Shown one piece after another: positions 9,349 to 19,185 of a stretch of DNA of 64,000 nucleotides (its first letter is position 1; every line of letters starts with the position of its first letter). Below the pieces are notes generated by a model. That model had not been told where the DNA came from. It worked only from the letters and a program-made list of their open reading frames with translations, and did not search any database. The stretch is from Chloroflexota bacterium (GTDB lineage: Bacteria; Chloroflexota; Anaerolineae; J102): positions 29,812 through 93,811 of the forward strand of contig JAKOVD010000025.1 of the NCBI GenBank assembly GCA_029782215.1, written 5' to 3'. The position numbers and the translations under genes were made by a program.

Positions 9349-10203
9349 TCAGGCTGCGGCGCTATCATCCGCCGCAGGGGCTTCCGCCGGCAGCGCGGCT
9401 TCCGGGGCCGGGACGGCGGCAGGAGAGGCGGGTGCGGCCCGCGGCGTCGCATCGCCGCTGCCAAGAAAGGCCCGGAAGAGGTCCAGCGGCAGCGGAAAGA
9501 TGATGGTCGAGTTCTGCTCGGTGGCGATCTCGGTCAGCGTCTGCAGATAGCGGAGCTGCATGGCGCCGGGCGATTCGTACATCACCTGGGCCGCCTTGGA
9601 CAACTGCTGCGAGGCGGCGTAGTCGCCCTCGGCGCTGATGACCTTGGCCCGGCGGTCGCGCTCGGCCTCGGCCTGGCGGGCCATCGCTCGCTGCATCGTC
9701 GCCGGCAGCTCGACATCCTTGACCTCGACCATATTCACCTTGATGCCCCAGGGCTCGGTGACCTCGTCGATGATGCGCTGCAGCTCCATGTTGATGCGCT
9801 CGCGGCGGGAGAGCAGGTCGTCCAGCTCGTGCTGGCCGAGCGTCGAGCGCAGGGTGGTCTGGGCCACCTGCCAGGTGGCGCGGCGGTAATCCTCCACATG
9901 GATGACCGCCTTCTCCGGGTCCAGCACGAAGAAGTAGACCACGGCGTTCACCTTGACGGTGACATTGTCGCGGGTGATGCACTCCTGCGCCGGGATGTCG
10001 AGCGCCACCACGCGCAGATCGACCTTGACCATGCGCTCGATGAAGGGAATCAGCAGGATGAGGCCCGGCCCGCGCACGCCGGCAAACCGCCCCAGACGAA
10101 ACACAACGCCGCGCTCATACTCCTGGACGATCTTGATCGCCGCCAGGATGACGATGAGCACGAAGAACAGAATGACCAGGAAGAACAAGAAACCCGAAAG
10201 CAC
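9349..10203 (-). CDS. SPFH/Band 7 protein (slipin/stomatin type)
   Basis: 284 residues. An N-terminal membrane segment (residues 3-24) is followed by the SPFH domain: [12 protein letters not shown] then [10 protein letters not shown] near residues 28-55. The coiled-coil region contains [23 protein letters not shown] near residue 180. The tail is Ala/Pro-rich. The family forms membrane microdomain scaffolds; in bacteria members often pair with NfeD proteases, but none is adjacent here. comEA follows 17 bp downstream. Confidence 0.9.
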   Translation of the reverse strand: MLSGFLFFLVILFFVLIVILAAIKIVQEYERGVVFRLGRFAGVRGPGLILLIPFIERMVKVDLRVVALDIPAQECITRDNVTVKVNAVVYFFVLDPEKAVIHVEDYRRATWQVAQTTLRSTLGQHELDDLLSRRERINMELQRIIDEVTEPWGIKVNMVEVKDVELPATMQRAMARQAEAERDRRAKVISAEGDYAASQQLSKAAQVMYESPGAMQLRYLQTLTEIATEQNSTIIFPLPLDLFRAFLGSGDATPRAAPASPAAVPAPEAALPAEAPAADDSAAA

Positions 10204-10312
10204 GATGCACCTCCGAAGGGTGGCGGGGCGGGCGTCAGGGAATCCTCTGCCGCCCGGCCTCGTGGAAATGGATGGTCTGTCTCAGTATACGATCATACGC
10301 AGATACAAGCTG

Positions 10313-11764
10313 TCAGCCGCGCTGCCCATTGCCGGAAGCTCCCTGGTCGGCGTCCTGGGGCTCGACGTGGATGAGCACATCGGTCAGGATCGGAATCTGG
10401 GAGCGCAGGCGCGTTTCTACCTGCTCAGTCAGCTCATGGGCGTCGGCGATGGGCAGGTCCGGGTCGGCGACGACCTCGAAGCTGGTCGTCAACCGGCCTT
10501 CGCTCTGGCGCACGGCCAGGTTGTGGGCGTGGCGCAGACCCTTGGTCTGGGCCATGGCCTTGTGCACGGCCGCCGCCACCTGCCTCTGCAGCGCCTGCGA
10601 CACCTCGGCGCCGGGCAGGACCTCGGGGCTGTGCAGTTCGATGTGCGTCTGGCAGGCGGAAAGCTGGGGCAGCCGCGCCAGGCATTCCCGCTCGAACTGG
10701 TCCACCAGCCTGTGCGCTTCACCCACGCTCAGGCCGGGGTCGACGCCGACGTGGACCTCCAGGATGAGGCGGCCCTGCACCTGGTGGGTCCGCGTCTCGT
10801 GAACCTGCAGGTCGAACTCCTGGGCGGCGTGGTGGACGATGGCTACCACCTCCTCCGCCTCGCGGCCGGGCTGGCGCTGCGCCTCCACATGGACGGTGAC
10901 GTCGGCCACCGATTCGAGCGCCAGCAGGCGGCGGCGCACCTCATCGGCGATAGCATTGCCTTCCTGCATCGTCAGGTCCGGCGCCACCCGCACGTGCAGG
11001 TCAAGCTGTCCGGCGTCGGCGGGGCCCCGGCTGCGAATCTGGTGAAAGCTCTCCACGCCGGGCACCTCGCCCACCACCCTGGCCACCAGGGCTTGATCCA
11101 CCGAAGCCTCATCCACCAGGGCGGGCGTGTTCTCGCGCACGATGTCCACACCGATCTTGGCGATGAAGACCGCCAGCCCCAGGGTGATCAAGGGGTCGGC
11201 GCTGGGATAGCCCAGGCGTACGGCGGCCAGCCCCGCCAGGACGGCCACCGAGGCCAAGATGCTGGCGCGGGCGTGCATGGCGTCGGCCACCAGCACCTCG
11301 CTGTGCAGCCGCCTTCCCGCCCGCAGCTCATACGCGCTGGTCGCGCCCTGTACGACCATGCTGAAGAGCAACGCCGCCAGGCTCCAGGCGTTGACTACGA
11401 CCGGCTGGGGATCGCGCAGCCGCTGCACGGCCGACTGGCCCAGCTCCCAGGCGGCGAAGAAGAGCAGCGAGGCGATGACCAGGGCCGCCAGGGTCTCGAA
11501 CTTGCGGTGGCCGTAGGGATGGTTGTCGTCAGGGGGGCGGCTGCCCACGGCGATGGCGACCAGGCCGATGACATTGGCCAGACCATCGAACAGGCTGTCC
11601 AGGCCGTCCGCCACCAAGCTGAGGGCCCCGGTGGAAGCGCCCACAACAAGCTTCACCAGGGCTGCCAGCCAGTTGAGCAGCATGGTGAGGATGAGGACGC
11701 GACGGATGGCAGGATAGTTGCGGGGCATGGCCGGAAAACACATCTTCGTGATCGCCCTGTCCAT
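10313..11764 (-). CDS. cation diffusion facilitator with three tandem cytoplasmic domains
   Basis: A CDF-family metal exporter of about 483 residues, against roughly 300 for a usual member. The N-terminal half has six hydrophobic helices with A-D-G-L-D-S-L-F-D (helix 2 metal site) and a matching D-A-M-H-A-R-A-S (helix 5 site, H-x-x-x-D reversed in spacing). After T-P-A-L-V-D-E come three related segments of about 70 residues (roughly 235-305, 320-390 and 415-480). Each contains a pattern like H-V-x-V-x-P-D-L-x-x-x-x-A-H followed by H-V-E. They look like repeated ZT-dimer (metal-sensing) domains. The start is uncertain: ATGs at 11764, 11743 and 11728 all lack a clear ribosome site. Confidence 0.85.
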   Translation of the reverse strand: MDRAITKMCFPAMPRNYPAIRRVLILTMLLNWLAALVKLVVGASTGALSLVADGLDSLFDGLANVIGLVAIAVGSRPPDDNHPYGHRKFETLAALVIASLLFFAAWELGQSAVQRLRDPQPVVVNAWSLAALLFSMVVQGATSAYELRAGRRLHSEVLVADAMHARASILASVAVLAGLAAVRLGYPSADPLITLGLAVFIAKIGVDIVRENTPALVDEASVDQALVARVVGEVPGVESFHQIRSRGPADAGQLDLHVRVAPDLTMQEGNAIADEVRRRLLALESVADVTVHVEAQRQPGREAEEVVAIVHHAAQEFDLQVHETRTHQVQGRLILEVHVGVDPGLSVGEAHRLVDQFERECLARLPQLSACQTHIELHSPEVLPGAEVSQALQRQVAAAVHKAMAQTKGLRHAHNLAVRQSEGRLTTSFEVVADPDLPIADAHELTEQVETRLRSQIPILTDVLIHVEPQDADQGASGNGQRG

Positions 11765-11894
11765 GGTAGCACCGCCGCAGCCTGGGAACAAACGTTGCCG
11801 GCGCTCGTCGCTGTGCGATGGCGCCTCTCAAACCACGCTGGGCTTGGCGCCGGCACCGGAGGCCTGCTAAAGTGAAACCATTCAGGGGGTTGCC

Positions 11895-12806
11895 ATGACC
11901 CAGCCGCTACAAGAACACATTACCCCCCAGGGCGTGCGCTACGAGCCTTCCGAGACCGCGCTGGCCACAGCGACGTTGCGCGCCCTCGCCGCCCATGACC
12001 CGCGGCCGGAGGTGCAGGGGCCGGACAATCTGGCGGAGCTGTTCCTGACCGAAGAACAGAAGGCGCCGCTGCACGACGCCCGCCTGCATACGTGGGTGCT
12101 GCAGAACAAGGTCGCGCCCGGCGCCTACGAGTTCATGATCGCCCGCACAGCCTTCTTCGACGAGGCTGTTAGGAAGGCGCTCGCCGGTGGTCTGCCCCAG
12201 CTTGTACTGCTCGGCGCCGGCTACGACTCCCGGGCCTACCGCTTCCGGCATCTGCTCGGAACAACCAGGGTCTTTGAGCTCGACGCCCTGCCCACGCAGC
12301 GGCGCAAGCAGGAGATGCTGGATCGCGGCGGCATTCAGGCGCCGGATCAGGTCAGCTTCGTCCCCATCGATTTCGGTCTTGACGACCTCGGCCGCGTTTT
12401 GCTTGATGCTGGCTTTGACAGTAGTGCGACAGCGCTGTTCGTCTGGGAAGGCGTTACCTACTACCTGGCGGCGGACGCCGTGGACAGGACGCTCGCCGCC
12501 GTCAGGAGCGTCTCCGCGCCGGGGTCCTCCCTCTGCTTCGATTACGCCTCCCTGTCGCTCGCCGCCCTGGGCGAGGAGGGCGCCCGCAAGCTGCGTGAGC
12601 AGATGCGCGCACGGCATCCCGGCGAGCCGGCCCGCTTCGGGATACCGCAGGGCCAGATCGGCGAGTTCCTCGCCGGAAGAGGTTTTGGAGTCGTGGAAGT
12701 GCTGGATGCGGCGGCGATGGAGGCGAGGTACCTCACGCCTGCCAATGGCTCCACGCTCGGCAAGGTCCCTGCCCTCTTCTCGTTCGTGGTTGCGACAGTC
12801 GTGTAG
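11895..12806 (+). CDS. SAM-dependent methyltransferase, LCMT/PPM1 family
   Basis: 303 residues of the leucine-carboxyl-methyltransferase-like family (Pfam LCM). The SAM-binding signature L-G-A-G-Y-D-S-R-A-Y-R is near residue 105, then F-E-L-D near residue 125 and V-W-E-G-V-T-Y-Y-L near residue 185. Bacterial members methylate small molecules or polyketide-like products; the substrate is unknown. GGGGG precedes the ATG by a few bases. It is the last ordinary gene before the accessory patch that begins with the hairpin repeat at 12812. Confidence 0.85.
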   Translation: MTQPLQEHITPQGVRYEPSETALATATLRALAAHDPRPEVQGPDNLAELFLTEEQKAPLHDARLHTWVLQNKVAPGAYEFMIARTAFFDEAVRKALAGGLPQLVLLGAGYDSRAYRFRHLLGTTRVFELDALPTQRRKQEMLDRGGIQAPDQVSFVPIDFGLDDLGRVLLDAGFDSSATALFVWEGVTYYLAADAVDRTLAAVRSVSAPGSSLCFDYASLSLAALGEEGARKLREQMRARHPGEPARFGIPQGQIGEFLAGRGFGVVEVLDAAAMEARYLTPANGSTLGKVPALFSFVVATVV

Positions 12807-12811
12807 TCACC

Positions 12812-12874
12812 CAGGTGCGACGCTGGCGAACGACGGTCTGTGGACCGCGGTTCGCTCGAAGTGCGTCGCACCTG
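12812..12874. repeat. nested hairpin repeat, family H2 copy 1
   Basis: Outer arms CAGGTGCGACGC (12812-12823) and GCGTCGCACCTG (12863-12874), middle arms GCGAAC/GTTCGC, and inner CGGTC/GACCG form one nested hairpin. The second copy, in inverted orientation, lies at 14981-15024 and has a shorter centre. The element lies between the LCMT gene and the lipoprotein gene. Confidence 0.85.
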
Positions 12875-12909
12875 ACCGCGGCAACATGAAGATGAATGGA
12901 GGTCGAGAG

Positions 12910-13686
12910 ATGAACAAGGCGGTGATACTGAGAACATTGCCTGATATCCAGCGGCTGCTGCTTGCCTTTATCGGCATCTTGACCGCAGCCATCGGCACCC
13001 TCGGCTGCGCGCCGCCCATACCGCAAGAATCCACGCCTTACGTGGTGGAGGCGGATCCGCTGGCAGCGCTCACTCCCTGCCCGCCCTCTTTCTGCTGGCG
13101 TGGGAGACCTCTGGCCGATCTCGATCTCGGAACCGTCACCGGGCTGGTCCGGAACATCAAGGGCTATCAGGACGTCGATGTGAGCGACGAAGGAACTGAG
13201 GCCAACTATCGCTCATACGCCTGGTTCCGCCCACCCGGCCGGCAGAAGGAACAGAAGGAACCACAGTATGTAGAGTATGTAAGCGAGAACGGCGAGTTTC
13301 TCGTCATTGGGCAATCTTTTCCTTCGGTCGGTATCGGCGATGTGATAGCGAGATTCGGAGAGCCTTCACATGTGAGTATCTATCTGTCAAGTGGTCCGAG
13401 CAGCGGGGAAGTTGGATTTACTCTCTTCTATGAAGACAAAAGTCTTGTTTTTCACGGTAATCCCTTCAGGAACCACGAGCCAACCATGGCCAGGGCAGGC
13501 ATTCCACCGGATGCTTCGATATCTGCCTATGACGTCACAAAGCCAGGAACGTTGTCAGAATTGATCCATGCCAACTTGCTGACAACGCGTACGCCACTGG
13601 CCAAAGTCGATGCCGCGACAGAGCGGTGGTTACAAGCTGCGCAGAACTGGCGAGGGTACACAACATACGACGTAGGCGGCTACTGA
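12910..13686 (+). CDS. uncharacterised lipoprotein
   Basis: 258 residues. A hydrophobic signal (residues 14-32) ends at T-L-G-C-A-P-P, a plausible lipobox with the lipidated Cys. The mature part has no fold I recognise; a segment V-G-I-G-D-V-I-A-R-F-G-E-P-S-H near residue 145 resembles short conserved patches of Chloroflexota surface lipoproteins. GGAGG at 12898-12902 supports the ATG at 12910 rather than the ATG at 12886. The middle of the gene is visibly poorer in G+C than the housekeeping genes around it, which fits recent acquisition. Function unknown. Confidence 0.7.
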   Translation: MNKAVILRTLPDIQRLLLAFIGILTAAIGTLGCAPPIPQESTPYVVEADPLAALTPCPPSFCWRGRPLADLDLGTVTGLVRNIKGYQDVDVSDEGTEANYRSYAWFRPPGRQKEQKEPQYVEYVSENGEFLVIGQSFPSVGIGDVIARFGEPSHVSIYLSSGPSSGEVGFTLFYEDKSLVFHGNPFRNHEPTMARAGIPPDASISAYDVTKPGTLSELIHANLLTTRTPLAKVDAATERWLQAAQNWRGYTTYDVGGY

Positions 13687-13812
13687 GGCCCATGATCTGT
13701 GCAAACAACGCTCATGCGTTGGCAAGCCAGCTCCGGTGTCCGATATCATTAGCCCTGTGCGTACCATGGCTTCTGGCCCGAGAGTAACGCCGTAGGGATA
13801 GGGTAGTTCACA

Positions 13813-14112
13813 ATGAACAATGTAGATGTAAGTCTGAATGATCTCTGTGGAGTTGTCGTAATCTTCGGCATGAGCTCGTGGCTTATCGTCAGAGGGATTA
13901 GGAACTTGCGGAATCCGGCCGGTAAGCGCGTGCTCAACTCCTATATCTACATGTGGTTGGCGGGACGTCACCAGAGGCAAGTTGATGCTGTGATTTCGGA
14001 GGCAAGAACCAGACGAATGGTTCTCATCGACGCTTGGATTTCTCTGGCTTCAGGCATTGCCATGCTGGCGATATTTATTGCAAGTTATGTCTATTTCGGA
14101 AAGAGTGGCTGA
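13813..14112 (+). CDS. small two-helix membrane protein, unknown
   Basis: 99 residues with hydrophobic segments near residues 9-27 and 75-96, separated by a basic, Arg-rich stretch (N-S-Y-I-Y-M-W-L-A-G-R-H-Q-R). It is preceded by a weak site. No family is recognised. It lies inside the 2.2-kb patch bounded by H2 repeats and shares the lower G+C of the lipoprotein gene. It could be a real accessory gene or a remnant. Confidence 0.5.
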   Translation: MNNVDVSLNDLCGVVVIFGMSSWLIVRGIRNLRNPAGKRVLNSYIYMWLAGRHQRQVDAVISEARTRRMVLIDAWISLASGIAMLAIFIASYVYFGKSG

Positions 14113-14144
14113 GTTCAAACCTCGTCACTACACGCCGTCCGTCA

Positions 14145-14335
14145 GACAAGGACCAGCAGTTTCGGCTACGACTGTAACGGCAACATGGGTGGCCGTACGG
14201 TCGCCAACACTCCCTAACACCCTGTTCTACAACGCCAAGAACCGGCTGGAGGAAGTCGATGGCGGCGGCGGCAGGCCGGTGCTGATGGCCATCAGCAATC
14301 CGCCCCGCGGCCCATATCATCAGATCTTGACTTGA
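14145..14335 (+). pseudogene. RHS/YD-repeat fragment, frameshifted
   Basis: Reading around 14158 gives F-G-Y-D-C-N-G-N-M-G-G-R-T-V-A-N-T-P and then a stop. In a shifted frame the text continues L-F-Y-N-A-K-N-R-L-E-E-V-D-G-G-G-G. The first matches the RHS repeat core (Y-x-Y-D-x-N-G-N), the second its partner (Y-D-A-x-N-R-L). No start and no complete domain remain, so this is debris of an RHS/YD-repeat polymorphic toxin-type gene, not a functional gene. Confidence 0.65.
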
Positions 14336-14369
14336 AGAACTTGAAGTTCTGCTGCTGATCAGACGGTCT

Positions 14370-14681
14370 ATGACGTCTTCCGTTGAAATGAACATCCCGC
14401 TGCTGCTTGCGGCTATGGGTCCGCTTGTCGTCGGGATCGTGACCTTGGCCCGGCCCCTTTGGGTTCACCGTCTTCTGCACAGATGGGGCTCATTCTGGGG
14501 AAGACCGTTCGTATCCGATGATCGTCGCCAGGACATGGAGATGCTGTCTGACAGACCTGAAGACTGGCGGGTCAAGCACCAGTGGGCAGTGAGATGGACG
14601 CGCTTGACGCTCGGGTTCGGCTCAATACTCTTCGGCGTGCTCGCGCTCTTGCTATGGCTGCTAACGTTGGGTGCGCCGTAG
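14370..14681 (+). CDS. small membrane protein, unknown
   Basis: 103 residues with hydrophobic segments near residues 8-25 and 82-100. A charged central part contains D-D-R-R-Q-D-M-E-M-L-S-D-R-P-E-D-W. The arrangement resembles small proteins that accompany RHS or immunity loci, but I do not recognise a family. It lies directly after the RHS fragment and could be a surviving immunity-like neighbour; that is a guess. Confidence 0.45.
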   Translation: MTSSVEMNIPLLLAAMGPLVVGIVTLARPLWVHRLLHRWGSFWGRPFVSDDRRQDMEMLSDRPEDWRVKHQWAVRWTRLTLGFGSILFGVLALLLWLLTLGAP

Positions 14682-14690
14682 GGGACAGCG

Positions 14691-14960
14691 TCAGGAGAAG
14701 TCCGACTTCTTGAAGAAGTCGGACTTCTTTGAGCATTGGACCGCATCACGATCCTCCATCTCACCCTGGGTTGGCGGCGCCAACGGTTCTCCATGCCAGC
14801 CACCCACCACGTCGCTGAAAAACGAGGCCGGCCAGGCAGCCTCGACATCGCGGCGCACTGACTCCGTCAGATAGCCCGAAACGCTCAGGCCTCAGGCCTC
14901 AGCTCGCTGCCTCAGGCGCGCTGCCAAATCCTCGGATACATAGCAATGGAGTTGGGGCAT
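14691..14960 (-). pseudogene. ribbon-helix-helix type antitoxin with an in-frame TGA
   Basis: From ATG 14960 (GAGGTAG just upstream) the reading is M-P-Q-L-H-C-Y-V-S-E-D-L-A-A-R-L-R-Q-R-A-E-A and then TGA at 14894-14892. Without any frame change it continues G-L-S-V-S-G-Y-L-T-E-S-V-R-R, then W-P-A-S-F-F-S-D-V-V-G-G-W-H-G-E-P-L. The first part plus R-A-E-A-x-G-L-S-V-S-x-Y-L is the typical N-terminus of VapB/RHH-like antitoxins, where x is usually Arg. CGA to TGA is a single C-to-T change. The C-terminus runs into the H1 hairpin repeat before the stop at 14691. No toxin partner is adjacent. Confidence 0.6.
14696..14728. repeat. 15-bp-arm hairpin repeat, family H1 copy 2
   Basis: Arms AGAAGTCCGACTTCT (14696-14710) and AGAAGTCGGACTTCT (14714-14728) pair perfectly around a 3-nt loop. 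Compared with the copy at 8649 one pair is changed from T-A to C-G on both sides. Each arm is also a palindrome about its central C, so the element could form a cruciform. It forms the last codons of the antitoxin relic. Confidence 0.85.
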
Positions 14961-14980
14961 CATCTACCTCACAGTGCCCA

Positions 14981-15024
14981 GGTGCGACGCACTTCGAGCG
15001 AACGGAGTTCGCCAGCGTCGCACC
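14981..15024. repeat. nested hairpin repeat, family H2 copy 2 (inverted)
   Basis: GGTGCGACGC (14981-14990) and GCGTCGCACC (15015-15024) enclose GAGCGAAC and GTTCGCC. Read on the reverse strand it is the same sequence as the copy at 12812-12874, except that the central hairpin of about 18 nt is replaced by 3 nt. Together the copies bracket the accessory patch as inverted repeats. Confidence 0.85.
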
Positions 15025-15037
15025 CGGAGCCTCACTC

Positions 15038-17560
<2,523 letters not shown>

Positions 17561-17620
17561 GAATGAGCTCCGAGTAAAGAGTGGATGCGACCACTGAGGT
17601 TTGCTCAGCAGACACACCCG

Positions 17621-17848
17621 CTAGAGATTCTCCATAAACTCCTGCGGTGTGACTTTGGCCTGCTGCAGGATGCCGCGAAGGGTGCCGACGGCTAACTCAC
17701 GATGCAACGGCACAGTGCAACCTATGTCTCCCTCCGGCGTCCACCTCCGCAAGACAACATGACTGCCGCGCTGGCGAACCTGCGTGAAACCTAAACGTTC
17801 CAGCGCCCGGACGGCTTCTGCGCCGGATACGCGCTGGAGCTTAGGCAT
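17621..17848 (-). CDS. hicA: HicA-type mRNA interferase toxin
   Basis: 75 residues with the dsRBD-like HicA layout. S-G-A-E-A-V-R-A-L-E-R-L-G-F precedes the catalytic G-S-H-V-V-L-R-R near residue 28, and V-P-L-H-R-E-L-A-V-G-T-L-R-G-I-L follows. HicA toxins cleave mRNA in a ribosome-independent way. It overlaps the upstream hicB by 8 nt, which indicates translational coupling. leuS starts 60 bp downstream. Confidence 0.93.
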   Translation of the reverse strand: MPKLQRVSGAEAVRALERLGFTQVRQRGSHVVLRRWTPEGDIGCTVPLHRELAVGTLRGILQQAKVTPQEFMENL

Positions 17849-18059
17849 GAACCGGCGTTTCTACATCGAAGGTGGTCAGCAACGGCCTCACAATATCTGG
17901 CAGGGGGAACTCCTCGAGGTAGAGCTCGGTCGCTTCACGCAGGTTGGAGACTGCTTCTTCGATGGTATAGCCTTGACTGACGGTTCCCACCTCAGGGCAT
18001 TCGGCCACAAAGAGATCGTCTTCGCGGTGCAAAATGGCCGTGAATGTACGTAGTGCCAT
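17841..18059 (-). CDS. hicB: HicB-type antitoxin (short form)
   Basis: 72 residues. It has the partial RNase H-like fold of HicB: F-T-A-I-L-H-R-E-D-D-L-F-V-A-E-C-P-E-V-G near the N-terminus and G-x-T-I-E-E-A-V-x-N-L-R-E-A-T-E-L-Y-L-E in the middle. The usual C-terminal DNA-binding domain is absent, so self-repression through that domain is unlikely. A strong GGAGGAAAG site precedes the ATG. A heptamer array lies upstream, up to the ilvE stop. Confidence 0.92.
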   Translation of the reverse strand: MALRTFTAILHREDDLFVAECPEVGTVSQGYTIEEAVSNLREATELYLEEFPLPDIVRPLLTTFDVETPVHA

Positions 18060-18120
18060 AGTCTTTCCTCCGAAGGACAGTGTTGCGTGTCAGACACCAG
18101 CCGCGCCACCAGGCAAGCAC

Positions 18121-18155
18121 GACCTGCAACCTGCAACTTGCGACCTGCAACTTCT
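18121..18155. repeat. heptamer array A1 (5 units)
   Basis: Five consecutive 7-bp units related to GACCTGC/AACCTGC run in register and end at the ilvE stop codon (18155-18157). The array lies between hicB and ilvE, both on the reverse strand. Confidence 0.8.
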
Positions 18156-19096
18156 TACGCCACCGGCCACTCGCCCGGCGCGTACACCGGGTCCAGCCAG
18201 CCGTGCGGGTCCATCTCGCCGGCGGTGATGGCGAAGAAACGCTCCTGGATGGCCTTGGTGATGGCGCCGCGGCTGCCCGAGCCCACCGGCATGCGGTCTA
18301 CCGACCGGATGGGGGTGATCTCGGCGGCAGTCCCAGTAAAGAACAACTCGTCGGCGACGTAAAGCATCTCGCGGGTCAGGTAGCCGAACTGCACCTCGTA
18401 GCCCAGGTCCTTGGCCAGGGTGATGGCGCAGTCGCGGGTGATGCCGCTCAGGATGGAGGCCGACAGCGGTGGCGTGACGATGACGCCGTCCCGGATCAGG
18501 AACAGGTTCTCGCCGGAGCCCTCGGAGACATAGCCGTTGATGTCGAGGCTGATGCCCTCGTTGTAGCCGAGATCGTGCGCTTCCATCGCCACGTGCTGGC
18601 TGTTGACGTACTGGCCGCCGATCTTGCCCAGAGGCGTCAGCGAGCCGGGGGCGATGCGCCGCCACGAGCTGACGATGACATCCACACCCTGCTCGATCGC
18701 CTCCGGTCCCAGGTAGCGGCCCCAGGGCACGGTGCCGATGACCACTTCGATGGGCGACTTCCGGCCGTCGACGCCCAACGCCTCATAACCGCGGAAGACG
18801 ATGGGACGGATGTAGCAGGAATCCTGTTTGTTTGCGCGGATCGAGGCCTTGGTGGCGGCGATCAGGTCATCAATGCTGTAGGTGAGCGGGATGCGCATGA
18901 TCTTACAGGAATCATGCAAGCGGCGCATGTGCTCGCGGCCCCGGAAGATGGCCGGGCCGGCAGGGGTGCCGTAGGCGCGAATGCCTTCGAAGGCGCTCGA
19001 ACCGTAGTGAATGGCATGGGTGAAGACGTGGACGGTCGCCTGGTCCCAGGGGATCAGGGAGCCGTTCATCCAGATCCAATCAGCGCGCATGGGCAT
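18155..19096 (-). CDS. ilvE: branched-chain amino acid aminotransferase
   Basis: Transfers amino groups between Leu/Ile/Val and 2-oxoglutarate; 313 residues, fold-type IV PLP enzyme. H-Y-G-S-S-A-F-E-G-I-R-A-Y is near residue 30, the probable PLP lysine is in P-L-G-K-I-G-G-Q-Y-V-N-S, and the family signature E-G-I-S-L-D-I-N-G-Y-V-S-E-G-S-G-E-N-L-F is near residue 185. An AGGTG site precedes the ATG. The gene lies directly behind a T-box terminator at 19192-19220, so expression should respond to uncharged tRNA. Confidence 0.95.
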   Translation of the reverse strand: MPMRADWIWMNGSLIPWDQATVHVFTHAIHYGSSAFEGIRAYGTPAGPAIFRGREHMRRLHDSCKIMRIPLTYSIDDLIAATKASIRANKQDSCYIRPIVFRGYEALGVDGRKSPIEVVIGTVPWGRYLGPEAIEQGVDVIVSSWRRIAPGSLTPLGKIGGQYVNSQHVAMEAHDLGYNEGISLDINGYVSEGSGENLFLIRDGVIVTPPLSASILSGITRDCAITLAKDLGYEVQFGYLTREMLYVADELFFTGTAAEITPIRSVDRMPVGSGSRGAITKAIQERFFAITAGEMDPHGWLDPVYAPGEWPVA

Positions 19097-19185
19097 GAGG
19101 ACACCTCTCTCGAATAGTCAGGAATACGGGCAGATGTTACGGCAAAGGTAAGCGGTAATGCCGCAGGGGTCCAAATCCGGCGAAT

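Noticed and set aside
9953..11875. A 640-codon forward frame across the slipin and CDF genes
   Set aside because: It crosses two well-supported reverse genes and reads as His/Gln/Gly-rich shadow sequence.
12187..12909. An upstream in-frame extension of the lipoprotein gene
   Set aside because: It overlaps the LCMT methyltransferase in another frame; the GGAGG at 12898 and the signal peptide fix the start at 12910.
14881..14908. Three or four heptamer-like units (GGCCTCA)
   Set aside because: They are explained by codons of the antitoxin relic (R-A-E-A-x-G-L-S) and do not lie between genes.
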